Positions 1 to 8,288 of a stretch of 39,045 nucleotides of DNA are shown here, in pieces. Position numbers and translations under genes: made by a program. The first letter of the stretch is position 1; each line of letters opens with the position of its first letter. This stretch comes from an uncultured Bacteroidota bacterium (lineage in GTDB: Bacteria > Bacteroidota > Bacteroidia > Flavobacteriales > Flavobacteriaceae). Under the pieces are notes generated by a model. The model saw only the letters and a list, made by a program, of their open reading frames with translations, had not been told where the DNA came from and ran no database searches. The stretch covers positions 1-39,045 of the forward strand of contig CACLQX010000004.1 of assembly GCA_902609185.1 (NCBI GenBank). The letters are read 5' to 3'.

Positions 1-1
1 A

Positions 2-583
2 CAAATTGAATTATCTGATATTTTATCCAGATTAAAATTAAAAAAAGGTAATTACTTTGTCGTGTCAGCCCATCGGGAAGAGAATATAAATTCTGTTAAT
101 TTTTTCAAATTGATAGAATCACTAAATGCTATAGCTGATAAATATAAATACCCTATTATTTTTTCAACTCACCCTCGCACTAGAAATAAAATTGAAGAAA
201 CAAGGGTGCATTTAAATAAATTGATTAAACTGATAAAACCTTTAGGTTTTCATGATTACAATAATTTACAGAATAATTCTAAAGTAGTTTTGTCAGACAG
301 TGGGACTATTTCTGAAGAATCATCAATTTCAAATTTTCCTGCATTAAATATAAGAGAAGCCCATGAACGACCCGAAGCTATGGAAGAAGCGTCTGTCATG
401 ATGGTAGGATTAAATACTGAACGTATTTTACAGGCTATAGAATTAATTAGCAAACAGCCTAGAGGAAGGGCAAGGCTTTTACGCGAAGTAAATGACTATT
501 CCATGCCAAATGTTTCAGATAAAGTAGTCCGTATTATCTTAAGTTACACAGATTATGTGAACAGGGTAGTTTGGAATAAATAA
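2..583 (+). CDS. UDP-N-acetyl-hexosamine 2-epimerase (WecB/FnlC-like), 5' truncated by window edge
   Basis: C-terminal part of a non-hydrolysing UDP-HexNAc 2-epimerase, the cytoplasmic enzyme that inverts C2 of UDP-GlcNAc or a related UDP-sugar. The frame stays open to base 2, and the residues before the ORF-track start (a GTG at 62) continue the conserved strand leading into VVSAHREEN, so the real start lies outside the window. Family motifs visible are SAHREEN, the FSTHPRTR segment, and the DSGTISEE region that contacts the UDP moiety, followed by ALNIREAHERPEAMEE. The next gene is WbuB-like; in many O-antigen clusters FnlC/WbjD (the UDP-L-FucNAc-forming epimerase) sits directly before wbuB, so FnlC is as likely as WecB. 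Family assignment is firm; the exact substrate is inferred from context. Confidence 0.88.
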   Translation, partial: QIELSDILSRLKLKKGNYFVVSAHREENINSVNFFKLIESLNAIADKYKYPIIFSTHPRTRNKIEETRVHLNKLIKLIKPLGFHDYNNLQNNSKVVLSDSGTISEESSISNFPALNIREAHERPEAMEEASVMMVGLNTERILQAIELISKQPRGRARLLREVNDYSMPNVSDKVVRIILSYTDYVNRVVWNK

Positions 584-584
584 A

Positions 585-1796
585 ATGAAAATACTTGTAG
601 TAACTCAGCATTTTTATCCAGAAAATTTTAAAATTAATGACTTTTGCTCTGAATTGATTAAAAGGGGGAATCACTTAACTATTCTAACTGGCAAACCAAA
701 TTATCCAGGTGGAAAATACTTCATGGGTTATAGTTTATTTTCAAAGCACAAAGAATTTTTCCATGGAGCAGAAATTATTAGGGTACCTGTCATTGCCAGA
801 GGCAATGGTTCTAACTTTAAATTATTTTTAAACTATATTTCTTTTTCTTTTTTTGGATCACTTTTTACTTTTTTTCACAGAAAAAAATATGATTTTTCTT
901 TTGTTTTTGCAGTTTCACCAATTACAGCTGCCATACCTGCAATAATTCATAGGATTTTTCATGGAACAAAAATGTTTTTATGGGTTTTAGATTTATGGCC
1001 AGAAAGTGTTGAAGTGACAGGAAGACTTAAAAGTTCCATTTTGAAGAGGATGCTGTCATTATTGGTCCAATTTATTTATAGGCAATCTGATAAAATTTTT
1101 ATCTCATCCCGATCTATGAAATCATCAATTAAAGAAAAAATTAGATCTAAAAATTTTAAAGAGATTTATTATATGCCAAATTGGGCTGAGGATAATATTT
1201 TTGAAAAAAGTGTAGATTTTAAAAAATATTTATCGCTAATGCCAAGTGGTTTTAAAATAATGTTTGCTGGTAATATTGCTTCTGGCCAGGACATACCATC
1301 ATTACTTAAAACAGCTTCAATATTAAAAAGGTCCAATAATATAAAATTTATTTTTGTTGGAGATGGTACATTAAAAAACTATTTGGTTGATCAAATCAGA
1401 AAATTAAAACTCGATAAAACAGTTTATTATTTAGGAAGTTTTCCTGTAACTGAAATGGCAAGTTTATACTATCATGCCGATATGATGATGCTATCTCTTA
1501 GAGATGAATACATATATTCATGTACAATTCCAGGAAAGCTGCAAGGTTATCTTGCTTCCAAAAAAGCAGTTGCAGCAATGATTAGTGGAGAAACAAATAG
1601 AATAATAAAACAAGCATCATGTGGAATCACAGTTGAAGCTGAAAATTATACTAAATTTGCATCAGAAATATTAAAAATATCAAAAATTAAACCCAAACTA
1701 TTAAAAGAAAAAGAAGAAAATGGGTATAAGTATTACCAAGAAAATTTTAATAAAAAAATTATAATTGAAAATTTTATAGAAAGAGTGTCTTTGTGA
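585..1796 (+). CDS. Glycosyltransferase family 4, WbuB-like (probable N-acetyl-fucosamine transferase)
   Basis: A 403-residue GT-B fold glycosyltransferase acting at the cytoplasmic face of the membrane during repeat-unit assembly. The N terminus (VVTQHFYPE, then LTGKPNYPGG) is characteristic of WbuB proteins, which transfer L-FucNAc in O-antigen synthesis. The middle carries the DLWPESVE segment typical of this group, and the C-terminal half has the nucleotide-sugar binding GNIASGQ and FVGDG elements of GT4. It starts one base after the epimerase stop, so the two are translationally coupled. Hydrophobic stretches around residues 80-115 fit peripheral membrane association. Donor and acceptor are inferred from similarity and context. 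Confidence 0.85.
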   Translation: MKILVVTQHFYPENFKINDFCSELIKRGNHLTILTGKPNYPGGKYFMGYSLFSKHKEFFHGAEIIRVPVIARGNGSNFKLFLNYISFSFFGSLFTFFHRKKYDFSFVFAVSPITAAIPAIIHRIFHGTKMFLWVLDLWPESVEVTGRLKSSILKRMLSLLVQFIYRQSDKIFISSRSMKSSIKEKIRSKNFKEIYYMPNWAEDNIFEKSVDFKKYLSLMPSGFKIMFAGNIASGQDIPSLLKTASILKRSNNIKFIFVGDGTLKNYLVDQIRKLKLDKTVYYLGSFPVTEMASLYYHADMMMLSLRDEYIYSCTIPGKLQGYLASKKAVAAMISGETNRIIKQASCGITVEAENYTKFASEILKISKIKPKLLKEKEENGYKYYQENFNKKIIIENFIERVSL

Positions 1797-1824
1797 GATC
1801 AGCGAAAAAATCGATTAAATTAAA

Positions 1825-2061
1825 ATGAAAAAAATATTAGAATTAATAAACATTGTACTTGAAAATAGAGATAAAGTTAAACTTGAAGAAATATCTGAGT
1901 CATCAGATTTGAGAACTGATTGTGGTCTAGACTCTTTAGACCTTGCTGAGCTAACAGTTCGAATCGAAGCTGAATATGATATTGATATTTTTGAAGAAGG
2001 TGTAATAACTACGATCGGAGAAATCTTAAATAAGTTAGACTTAGAAAAAACAGATGAGTAA
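1825..2061 (+). CDS. Acyl carrier protein (stand-alone, polysaccharide-cluster type)
   Basis: A 78-residue acidic helical protein with the phosphopantetheine attachment motif GLDSLDL (Ser37), the usual length for an ACP. It would carry an acyl thioester in the cytoplasm. It is not in a fatty-acid synthesis locus: no fabD, fabF or fabH is near. It lies between a glycosyltransferase and an AMP-ligase gene whose start overlaps its last 8 bases, which argues for a dedicated ACP loaded by that ligase. The reverse-strand ORF over the same bases is a shadow. Identity is firm; the cargo is unknown. Confidence 0.92.
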   Translation: MKKILELINIVLENRDKVKLEEISESSDLRTDCGLDSLDLAELTVRIEAEYDIDIFEEGVITTIGEILNKLDLEKTDE

Positions 2062-3292
2062 AACATTTTATTATGACAATATTGAAGGAAAAAATATTAG
2101 TTATAATAAATTATTGAATGATTTATCTAATACAAACTCATATTCAACATATTGTAGAAGCAATTCATATTATTCGATTTTTAAGCATATTATTCTTTCC
2201 TTGATTACAGGGAAGGAAATTATACTGCTTGACAATGACTTTTCGCAAGAAGAAATCCATAAGCTTATTGGATATAATAAAAACATTTTTGATATTAAAT
2301 CAATCGATCCAATTGGTCAAATCAATTTTAATGATATTATTGATAAAATTAAATTAAATGGTGCTACTTGTAAATTAACCTTGTTTACTTCGGGGACGAC
2401 CGGTATGCCAAAAAAAATTTCTCATAATTTTGATTCGTTATCTCGTTTTGTTAAAAAAGAAGAAAGTAGGAAAAATGATATTTGGGGTTTTGCATACAAT
2501 CCTACACATATGGCTGGCTTACAAGTTTTTTTTCAAGCACTTTTAAATCAAAATACAATTGTTAGGCTTTTTGGTGTTGAAAGAGTCACGTCTTTAAATT
2601 TAATTAACGAATTTAAAATAACAAATATTTCTGCTACACCTACATTTTACCGACTATTACTTCCCGCTGATCATATATGTAATAGTGTAAGAAATTTGAC
2701 CTCCGGAGGTGAAAAGTTTGATTTCAGAACCTTAAAAAAAGTGAAACAGATGTTTCCGAAATGCAGAGTGAGAAATGTTTATGCATCAACAGAAGCAGGG
2801 ACTATATTTGCTTCTGAGGGGGAGGAATTTACAATAAAGTCAGACACAAGTCATTTAATAAAAATAATTGAAGATGAACTCTATATTCATGAGTCATTAA
2901 TTGGCGAGTCAGAAAGTTTGGTAACAGTTGACGGATGGTATCCGACTGGTGATATGATTAGTGTTGTTTCTGAAAACCCGTATTTATTCCGTTTTATCTC
3001 TAGAAAAAATGAAAGTATTAATTCAGGTGGTTACAAAATTAATCCAAGTGAGGTAGAGGATATAATTCGTAGTTTTGATGGAGTAATTGATGTTTATGTT
3101 TTTGCAAAAAAAAATAGCATTTTGGGTAACATAATATGTTGTCAAGTTGTTAGCTCAAATAAATTCTTAACAGAAAAAAGACTCAGGTTACTCTTAAAAG
3201 ATAAACTTCAAGAATTTAAAATCCCTAGACTAATAACATTTGTAAAATCTATCAAAACATCTAGAACAGGTAAACTTTTGAGAAAAAATTAA
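2054..3292 (+). CDS. AMP-dependent acyl ligase (short ANL family), probable ACP-loading enzyme
   Basis: A 412-residue member of the adenylating ANL superfamily, which activates a carboxylic acid with ATP and passes it to CoA or a carrier protein. Visible core motifs are LFTSGTTGMPKK (P-loop, near residue 112), YASTEAG, YPTGD, SGGYKINPSEVED in the C-terminal lid, and the catalytic lysine in SRTGK (Lys407). It is roughly 100 residues shorter than typical acyl-CoA synthetases, and the missing part is N-terminal, as in MenE-like and compact ligases. It overlaps the ACP gene by 8 bases, so the natural partner is that ACP. The acid it activates cannot be read from the sequence. Confidence 0.88.
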   Translation: MSKTFYYDNIEGKNISYNKLLNDLSNTNSYSTYCRSNSYYSIFKHIILSLITGKEIILLDNDFSQEEIHKLIGYNKNIFDIKSIDPIGQINFNDIIDKIKLNGATCKLTLFTSGTTGMPKKISHNFDSLSRFVKKEESRKNDIWGFAYNPTHMAGLQVFFQALLNQNTIVRLFGVERVTSLNLINEFKITNISATPTFYRLLLPADHICNSVRNLTSGGEKFDFRTLKKVKQMFPKCRVRNVYASTEAGTIFASEGEEFTIKSDTSHLIKIIEDELYIHESLIGESESLVTVDGWYPTGDMISVVSENPYLFRFISRKNESINSGGYKINPSEVEDIIRSFDGVIDVYVFAKKNSILGNIICCQVVSSNKFLTEKRLRLLLKDKLQEFKIPRLITFVKSIKTSRTGKLLRKN

Positions 3293-3300
3293 TAACTAAA

Positions 3301-4029
3301 ATGAAAAATATATTAATATCTGGTGTATCTAGAGGTTTGGGATTAGAAATTACTAAATCTCTTTTAAAAAAAGAAAATATTTGTGTTTATGGTTTTAGCA
3401 GAGCAAAAACAAAAGAGTTTGAATTTTTAAAAGAAAAAAATCCTGAGAAATTGAAATGGATGTCATATGATATGTCTAATATAAGTGATATTCGAAATAA
3501 AATTTTTAAAGAATTTATTGGTTTGAAAACTCCATTGCATGGTTTTGTTAACAATGCAGCCATATCATATGATGATATTATTACAAATCTTAATTACGAA
3601 CCTTTATTAAAAATGTATAAAATCAATGTTTTTGGACCAATGATGATTACTAAACATGTTATACGTCAATTCTTATTACACAACGTGAAGGGCAGTATAG
3701 TCCATGTTTCCTCAATCAGTGCTCATACAGGATATAAAGGTTTAGCAATGTATGCGTCTAGCAAAGGGGCTTTGGAAGCATTTTCAAAAAATTCTGCTCG
3801 TGAATGGGGTGAAAGAGGGATTCGTTCAAATTCATTAGTAGCTGGATTTATGGAGACAGATATGAGTTCAACTCTTTCTGTAGATCAGAAAAATAGGATT
3901 TTTAAACGAACATCAATGAAGGTGCCAACGACGAAAAGATCAGTTTCTGAAACAATCATATTTTTACTTTCTGAATCTGCTGAGTCAATCACGGGCCAAA
4001 ATATTCACGTTGATTCGGGTACTATTTAA
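3301..4029 (+). CDS. Short-chain dehydrogenase/reductase, FabG-like
   Basis: A 242-residue classical SDR. It has the nucleotide-binding GVSRGLG motif at residues 8-14, the NNAAIS structural motif, the catalytic Ser in HVSSIS, the YASSK active site (Tyr151, Lys155) and a C-terminal segment ending ITGQNIHVDSGTI, typical of FabG. FabG-like enzymes reduce 3-oxoacyl-ACP to 3-hydroxyacyl-ACP. The position straight after an ACP and its ligase suggests it works on the ACP-bound acyl group, for example to make a 3-hydroxyacyl chain, although sugar-reducing SDRs also occur in such clusters. The stop overlaps the next start by one base. Confidence 0.87.
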   Translation: MKNILISGVSRGLGLEITKSLLKKENICVYGFSRAKTKEFEFLKEKNPEKLKWMSYDMSNISDIRNKIFKEFIGLKTPLHGFVNNAAISYDDIITNLNYEPLLKMYKINVFGPMMITKHVIRQFLLHNVKGSIVHVSSISAHTGYKGLAMYASSKGALEAFSKNSAREWGERGIRSNSLVAGFMETDMSSTLSVDQKNRIFKRTSMKVPTTKRSVSETIIFLLSESAESITGQNIHVDSGTI

Positions 4030-5000
4030 TGATAATAAAAATTTGTAAAACATCTGAATGGGATAATAAATTATGGGTTAATTATTGTGATAATTTTAAT
4101 TCTGTATTTAAAAAACAATTAAAAGTTTCTGATTTTAAAAGGAAGTACAAAATAACCATTGACGGACTCTCCTATCACGCACTGCTTTATAATGATAGAT
4201 TTGAAGTTATTGGTAGTTGTACTGTTATTCCTTTTGCTTATAAAAAAAATAAAAAATTAATTAAGATTGGTCTAGTTGTGGATGTATTTATTCTTGAAAG
4301 TTATAGAACTGACCCCTTAATTTTGAGAAGAATGTATACTGAGTTAAAGAAATTTTTAATTTCTAATAATTTTGTTTCAGTCATTGCTGTACCTAATGAA
4401 ATTTCATATGCATATTGGAAAAGTGTTGTTAAATGGAAAGATGTTGGTAATTTATCTTATTGGGTCCTACCAATAAGGTTAGGGAATATCTTAAAAAAAG
4501 TAAAAATATTAAACTTGATATCCTTACTTTTCGTAAAAATTTTGATTTTAATTAATAAGATATTGTTGTTAGTTGTTAATAGAATAGAAAAAAAATCTTT
4601 ATACGAATTAAATTTAGATAAAACATTTATCAAACATAGGTATTCAAAAAAATACAATAAAATTATTTCTGGCGATGTTACTTTTTATTATCGAATTTAC
4701 AACGAAAATGGTGTCCAAACAGCTTACTTGATAGATGCTAGGCAAGGAAATAAACTTTCATTTAAAGCTTTAATAAGGAGTGCTAATTATATCATTCAGA
4801 ATACTAATGCAGATTTGATCTTATATATTGGATCTATGAATTTATTTCAAACATTATTTTTAAAATCTCCAAAAAAATTTGAACCAAAAAGACTACCATT
4901 AACATGCGACATATTAGAAGAAAAAAATTTGAATAAATACTCTGATATGTTTGATATAAAAAATTGGAATTTTGGTTTGCTAAATTATGACGTTAGATAA
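4029..5000 (+). CDS. GNAT-like protein with hydrophobic middle segment, possible sugar N-acyltransferase
   Basis: A 323-residue protein of uncertain function. The first 140 residues look like a GNAT fold: a beta strand with VIGSCTVIPFAY, then LVVDVFILESYRT, then a helix and VIAVPNEISYAYW, as in acyl-CoA or acyl-ACP dependent N-acyltransferases. I do not see a textbook Q/RxxGxG/A loop; the equivalent stretch is SYRTDPL. Residues 150-185 are strongly hydrophobic and may sit on the membrane. The C-terminal third has a second alpha/beta region. It is translationally coupled to the SDR gene (1-base overlap), so it may transfer the ACP-borne acyl group to a sugar. Function is inference only. Confidence 0.6.
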   Translation: MIIKICKTSEWDNKLWVNYCDNFNSVFKKQLKVSDFKRKYKITIDGLSYHALLYNDRFEVIGSCTVIPFAYKKNKKLIKIGLVVDVFILESYRTDPLILRRMYTELKKFLISNNFVSVIAVPNEISYAYWKSVVKWKDVGNLSYWVLPIRLGNILKKVKILNLISLLFVKILILINKILLLVVNRIEKKSLYELNLDKTFIKHRYSKKYNKIISGDVTFYYRIYNENGVQTAYLIDARQGNKLSFKALIRSANYIIQNTNADLILYIGSMNLFQTLFLKSPKKFEPKRLPLTCDILEEKNLNKYSDMFDIKNWNFGLLNYDVR

Positions 5001-5010
5001 AAATTAAATA

Positions 5011-5859
5011 ATGAACATACTTACATTTGACGTAGAGGATTGGTTTCATTTATTAGATCACAAATCCACAAAATCTGAAAAAGTATGGCTTAACTATGAG
5101 AGCAGGATACATTCCAATATGGAGCGTATTTACAAAATATTGGACAATACCAATCAAAAAGCTACTTTTTTTTGTTTAGGTTGGGTTGCAAAAACTTATC
5201 CAGAAATTATTAGAAAAATTATTGATAAGGGTCATGAAATAGGATCACATTCCCACTTACATCAACTAGTCTACGAACAAACACCTGAGATTTTTAAAAA
5301 AGATCTTGAATGTTCTATTAAAACTATTGAGGATATCTGTGGTCAAAAAGTAATTTATTATAGAGCTCCTGGTTTTTCAATAACAAAAAAAAATATATGG
5401 GCATTTGAAATTATGCATGAGCTGGGTATAAAAATAGACTGTTCAATTTTTCCATCAAAAAGATCGCATGGTGGCTTTCCTTCCTTCAAAAATCAAGAAC
5501 CAGTTATTGTGAGCTACAATGGCATAACTCTAAAAGAACTGCCTATTAATTATTATACAATATTAAATAAGCCAATTATTTATTCTGGTGGCGGATATTT
5601 CCGATTATTTCCTTATTATTTAATTAATAAATGGTCTAAAAACTCTAAGTATGTTATGACTTATTTTCACCCACGTGATTTTGATAAAAATCAACCAATA
5701 ATCAGTGACTTATCCTTAGCAAGAAAATTCAAATCTTATGTTGGCTTAAGTGGGGCAGCAACTAAATTAGAAACTTGGCTTAATAATGACCAGTTTTTAG
5801 ATGTATCAACAGCAGATCAAAAAATTAATTGGAATGAAGTTCCAGTTGTGAAGCTATAG
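5011..5859 (+). CDS. Polysaccharide deacetylase (NodB domain, XrtA-associated-like subfamily)
   Basis: A 282-residue carbohydrate esterase family 4 protein. NodB motifs visible are LTFDVEDW near the N terminus (catalytic and metal-binding aspartates), GSHSHLH (metal-binding histidines), YYRAPGFS (motif 3) and TYFHPRDFD (catalytic His). The DVEDWFH start and RAPGFSI region resemble the subfamily often annotated next to exopolysaccharide clusters. There is no signal peptide, so it probably acts in the cytoplasm on a nucleotide- or lipid-linked amino sugar, removing an N-acetyl group. That fits with the upstream ACP/GNAT genes, because an exposed amine could then be re-acylated. It follows the GNAT-like gene by 10 bases. 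Confidence 0.88.
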   Translation: MNILTFDVEDWFHLLDHKSTKSEKVWLNYESRIHSNMERIYKILDNTNQKATFFCLGWVAKTYPEIIRKIIDKGHEIGSHSHLHQLVYEQTPEIFKKDLECSIKTIEDICGQKVIYYRAPGFSITKKNIWAFEIMHELGIKIDCSIFPSKRSHGGFPSFKNQEPVIVSYNGITLKELPINYYTILNKPIIYSGGGYFRLFPYYLINKWSKNSKYVMTYFHPRDFDKNQPIISDLSLARKFKSYVGLSGAATKLETWLNNDQFLDVSTADQKINWNEVPVVKL

Positions 5860-5885
5860 TTTTGTCAATAGATATTTTATTTTTA

Positions 5886-5902
5886 CAAATAAAGTTTATT
5901 TG
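5886..5902. repeat. Perfect 8+1+8 inverted repeat upstream of rmlB
   Basis: CAAATAAA-G-TTTATTTG is a perfect inverted repeat with a single central base, in the 115-base gap between the deacetylase and rmlB. The lack of a loop makes it a poor terminator but a plausible binding site for a dimeric regulator. In DNA this AT-rich, chance is a real alternative. Confidence 0.35.
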
Positions 5903-5974
5903 ACTTAAAAAATTGAAACAACATAATTAAATAAGTTATTATCTCCTAAATTTAAAAACCTAATAAAGAATGAT

Positions 5975-6994
5975 ATGAAAAAAATATTAGTTACTGGTGG
6001 AGCAGGCTTTATAGGATCTCATCTAGTAAGATTATTAGTCAATAAATATTCTGACTATCAAATTATAAACATGGATATATTAACCTATGCTGGTAATCTA
6101 GAAAATTTAAAAGATATTCAAGCTAAAAAAAATTACACATTCGTTAGATGTGACATTTGTAATTTTGGAGAGGTTCAACAGGTTTTTGAAAAATATCAAA
6201 TTGACAGTGTAATACATCTAGCAGCAGAATCTCACGTAGACCGTTCTATTGAAGATCCTTTTTCCTTTGCAAAAACCAATGTAATGGGAACTTTAAGTTT
6301 ACTCCAAGTAGCAAAAGATTACTGGTCAAAAGATTTTAATGATAAACTATTTTATCACGTATCTACTGATGAGGTATATGGTTCACTAGGAGCAAGTGGA
6401 TTTTTTACCGAAAAGAGTAGCTACGACCCTCATTCACCATATTCTGCATCCAAGGCATCCTCTGATCATTTTGTAAGAGCTTTTGGGGATACATACGGCT
6501 TACCAATCGTTATATCTAATTGCTCGAATAATTACGGTTCGTATCAGTTTCCTGAGAAATTAATTCCATTATTTATCAATAACATAGTGAACAATAAACC
6601 ATTGCCAGTATATGGAAGAGGTCAAAATGTTAGGGATTGGTTATTTGTAAATGACCATGCAAGAGCAATTGATGTAATTTTTCATAAAGCTAAATTGGGA
6701 AATACATATAATATTGGTGGTTTTAACGAGTGGAAAAATATTGATTTAATTAAAGTAATTATAAAAACTGTAGATCGCTTGCTTGGAAGAAAAGAAGGAA
6801 CTTCTCTTAAACTTATTAATTTTGTCAAGGATAGAGCTGGTCATGATTTACGCTATGCAATAGACTCTTCAAAGTTAAAGAATGAATTAGGCTGGAAGCC
6901 ATCTTTGCAATTTGAAGAAGGAATAGAAAAAACAGTTAAATGGTATTTAGATAATGATAAATGGCTAAAAAATATCTCCTCTAAACAACACTAA
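5975..6994 (+). CDS. rmlB: dTDP-glucose 4,6-dehydratase
   Basis: A 339-residue extended SDR that converts dTDP-glucose to dTDP-4-keto-6-deoxyglucose, the second step of dTDP-L-rhamnose synthesis. It shows the NAD-binding GGAGFIGSHL motif at the N terminus, AAESHVDRSI, the active-site STDEVYG with Asp/Glu, YSASKASSDH (catalytic Tyr and Lys) and YGRGQNVRDWLFV, all diagnostic of RmlB. Length matches the family. It opens a second transcriptional block after a 115-base gap. The rmlC and rmlD genes follow about 1.3 kb downstream; rmlA is absent from the window. Confidence 0.97.
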   Translation: MKKILVTGGAGFIGSHLVRLLVNKYSDYQIINMDILTYAGNLENLKDIQAKKNYTFVRCDICNFGEVQQVFEKYQIDSVIHLAAESHVDRSIEDPFSFAKTNVMGTLSLLQVAKDYWSKDFNDKLFYHVSTDEVYGSLGASGFFTEKSSYDPHSPYSASKASSDHFVRAFGDTYGLPIVISNCSNNYGSYQFPEKLIPLFINNIVNNKPLPVYGRGQNVRDWLFVNDHARAIDVIFHKAKLGNTYNIGGFNEWKNIDLIKVIIKTVDRLLGRKEGTSLKLINFVKDRAGHDLRYAIDSSKLKNELGWKPSLQFEEGIEKTVKWYLDNDKWLKNISSKQH

Positions 6995-7052
6995 TTTATT
7001 ATTAATTAAATCACGAAAAACAAATAAACTATTTTGTTTATGTATTATTTAG

Positions 7053-7087
7053 TCATTTTTTTTTAAAAAGCCAAAATGATTATTTTT
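7053..7087 (+). terminator. Weak AT-rich hairpin with T-rich tail after rmlB
   Basis: TCATTTT and AAAATGA can pair across a 13-base loop, followed by TTATTTTT. It lies in the 160-base gap between rmlB and the nucleotidyltransferase gene. The stem has almost no G-C pairs, so it may be only a partial terminator or chance. I see nothing else clear in this gap. Confidence 0.25.
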
Positions 7088-7154
7088 AATATGTTATCTA
7101 TTTATTTAAAGAAAATATACTCTGTTCTCTAGCATTTGAAAAAAACTTATATCA

Positions 7155-8288
7155 TTGAATTATAAAGAAACATTCTACTTTATCGCAAAATGCTTAACCC
7201 TTACTTTAGAAAGTAAAAATAAAGAAGAAATTAAAAAACAATTAATTTCAAATACCATAGATTGGGATGGGGTAGTGAAAATAAGCACTAATCATTATGT
7301 TTTACCCGCATTGTTCTGTAATTTGTATCGAGCCAATTTTCTACACTATTTACCTAAAGATTTAGTTGATTACATGAAATATATTACCAAGTTAAATAAA
7401 GAAAGGAATTTAAAAATCATTACTCAAGCTAAAAACTTAAATAAGCTATTAATTGCTAATAAAATTAGACCCATATTTTTGAAAGGAACTGCAAACTTAT
7501 TAGCAGGAATCTATGAAGATATTGCTGAAAGAATGGTAGGGGATATCGACTTTATTTTTTCAGAGAAAGACTATCCCAAAGCAATTACTTTATTAAAAAA
7601 TAATGAATACCGTGAAGTGGAAAAGTATGACTATTCTTTTTCAACGGAAAATCCATTTTTTCCTGGTGAAAAACATTATCCAAGGCTTGAAAAAGAAGAC
7701 CAAGTTGCAGCTATTGAAATTCACCATAAAATATTAGTTAAAAAAAAATATTTAAATGAATTTAATTATAGTTTAATAGAAAAAGATTGTCAGATTGTAG
7801 ACAAAATAAGAATTTTGAGCTATTCCAATAAATTAAAATTAACTATTATAGCTAACCAAATTAATGATAGTGGTTTTAAATTTAAAAATATACCTCTACG
7901 TAATGCCTACGATGTTTTTATTTTATCTAAAAAAACAAATGCAAAGGCTGCAGTGAATACTCTAGAGAGGCTAAATCACCCTTTAAATTGTTTTCTAGCT
8001 GCTTGTTTTGAGATTTTTAGTCAGGCAGATAGTTTAAAGTATAATGTAAATAAAAAAACAGGCACTTATTTGGGTATTTTTAAGAAACAATTTGCAAATA
8101 TAAAGGCAACAAAAAGTAGATGGAAAATGATCCAAATTTATTTATTTTTAATGACTAGGTTAGATATTATTTATAAATCCATTTTCTACAAAAAGTACCG
8201 GGCCTGGTTAGTTAAAAGGATTAGAAATAAAAACTGGCGTAAGCAGAAGATAGCTAATTTGATTTTTAAAAAATATTTAGCCAAATAA
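7155..8288 (+). CDS. NTP_transf_5-type nucleotidyltransferase family protein
   Basis: A 377-residue protein resembling the uncharacterised nucleotidyltransferase family NTP_transf_5, of the DNA polymerase beta superfamily, often found in polysaccharide clusters. The diagnostic region is FLKGTANLL...RMVGDIDFIF, where GDIDF gives the metal-binding Asp pair, followed by a later EIHHKI. The start is a TTG at 7155: an in-frame TGA at 7137 bounds the ORF and no ATG is available until about residue 74. It sits between rmlB and rmlC and overlaps the rmlC start by one base. It is not a thymidylyltransferase of the RmlA type. The transferred nucleotide and target are unknown. Confidence 0.72.
   Translation: MNYKETFYFIAKCLTLTLESKNKEEIKKQLISNTIDWDGVVKISTNHYVLPALFCNLYRANFLHYLPKDLVDYMKYITKLNKERNLKIITQAKNLNKLLIANKIRPIFLKGTANLLAGIYEDIAERMVGDIDFIFSEKDYPKAITLLKNNEYREVEKYDYSFSTENPFFPGEKHYPRLEKEDQVAAIEIHHKILVKKKYLNEFNYSLIEKDCQIVDKIRILSYSNKLKLTIIANQINDSGFKFKNIPLRNAYDVFILSKKTNAKAAVNTLERLNHPLNCFLAACFEIFSQADSLKYNVNKKTGTYLGIFKKQFANIKATKSRWKMIQIYLFLMTRLDIIYKSIFYKKYRAWLVKRIRNKNWRKQKIANLIFKKYLAK

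Noticed and set aside
62-64. GTG at 62 as start of the epimerase gene
   Set aside because: The frame is open to base 2 and the upstream residues continue the conserved family sequence, so the gene is cut by the window edge.
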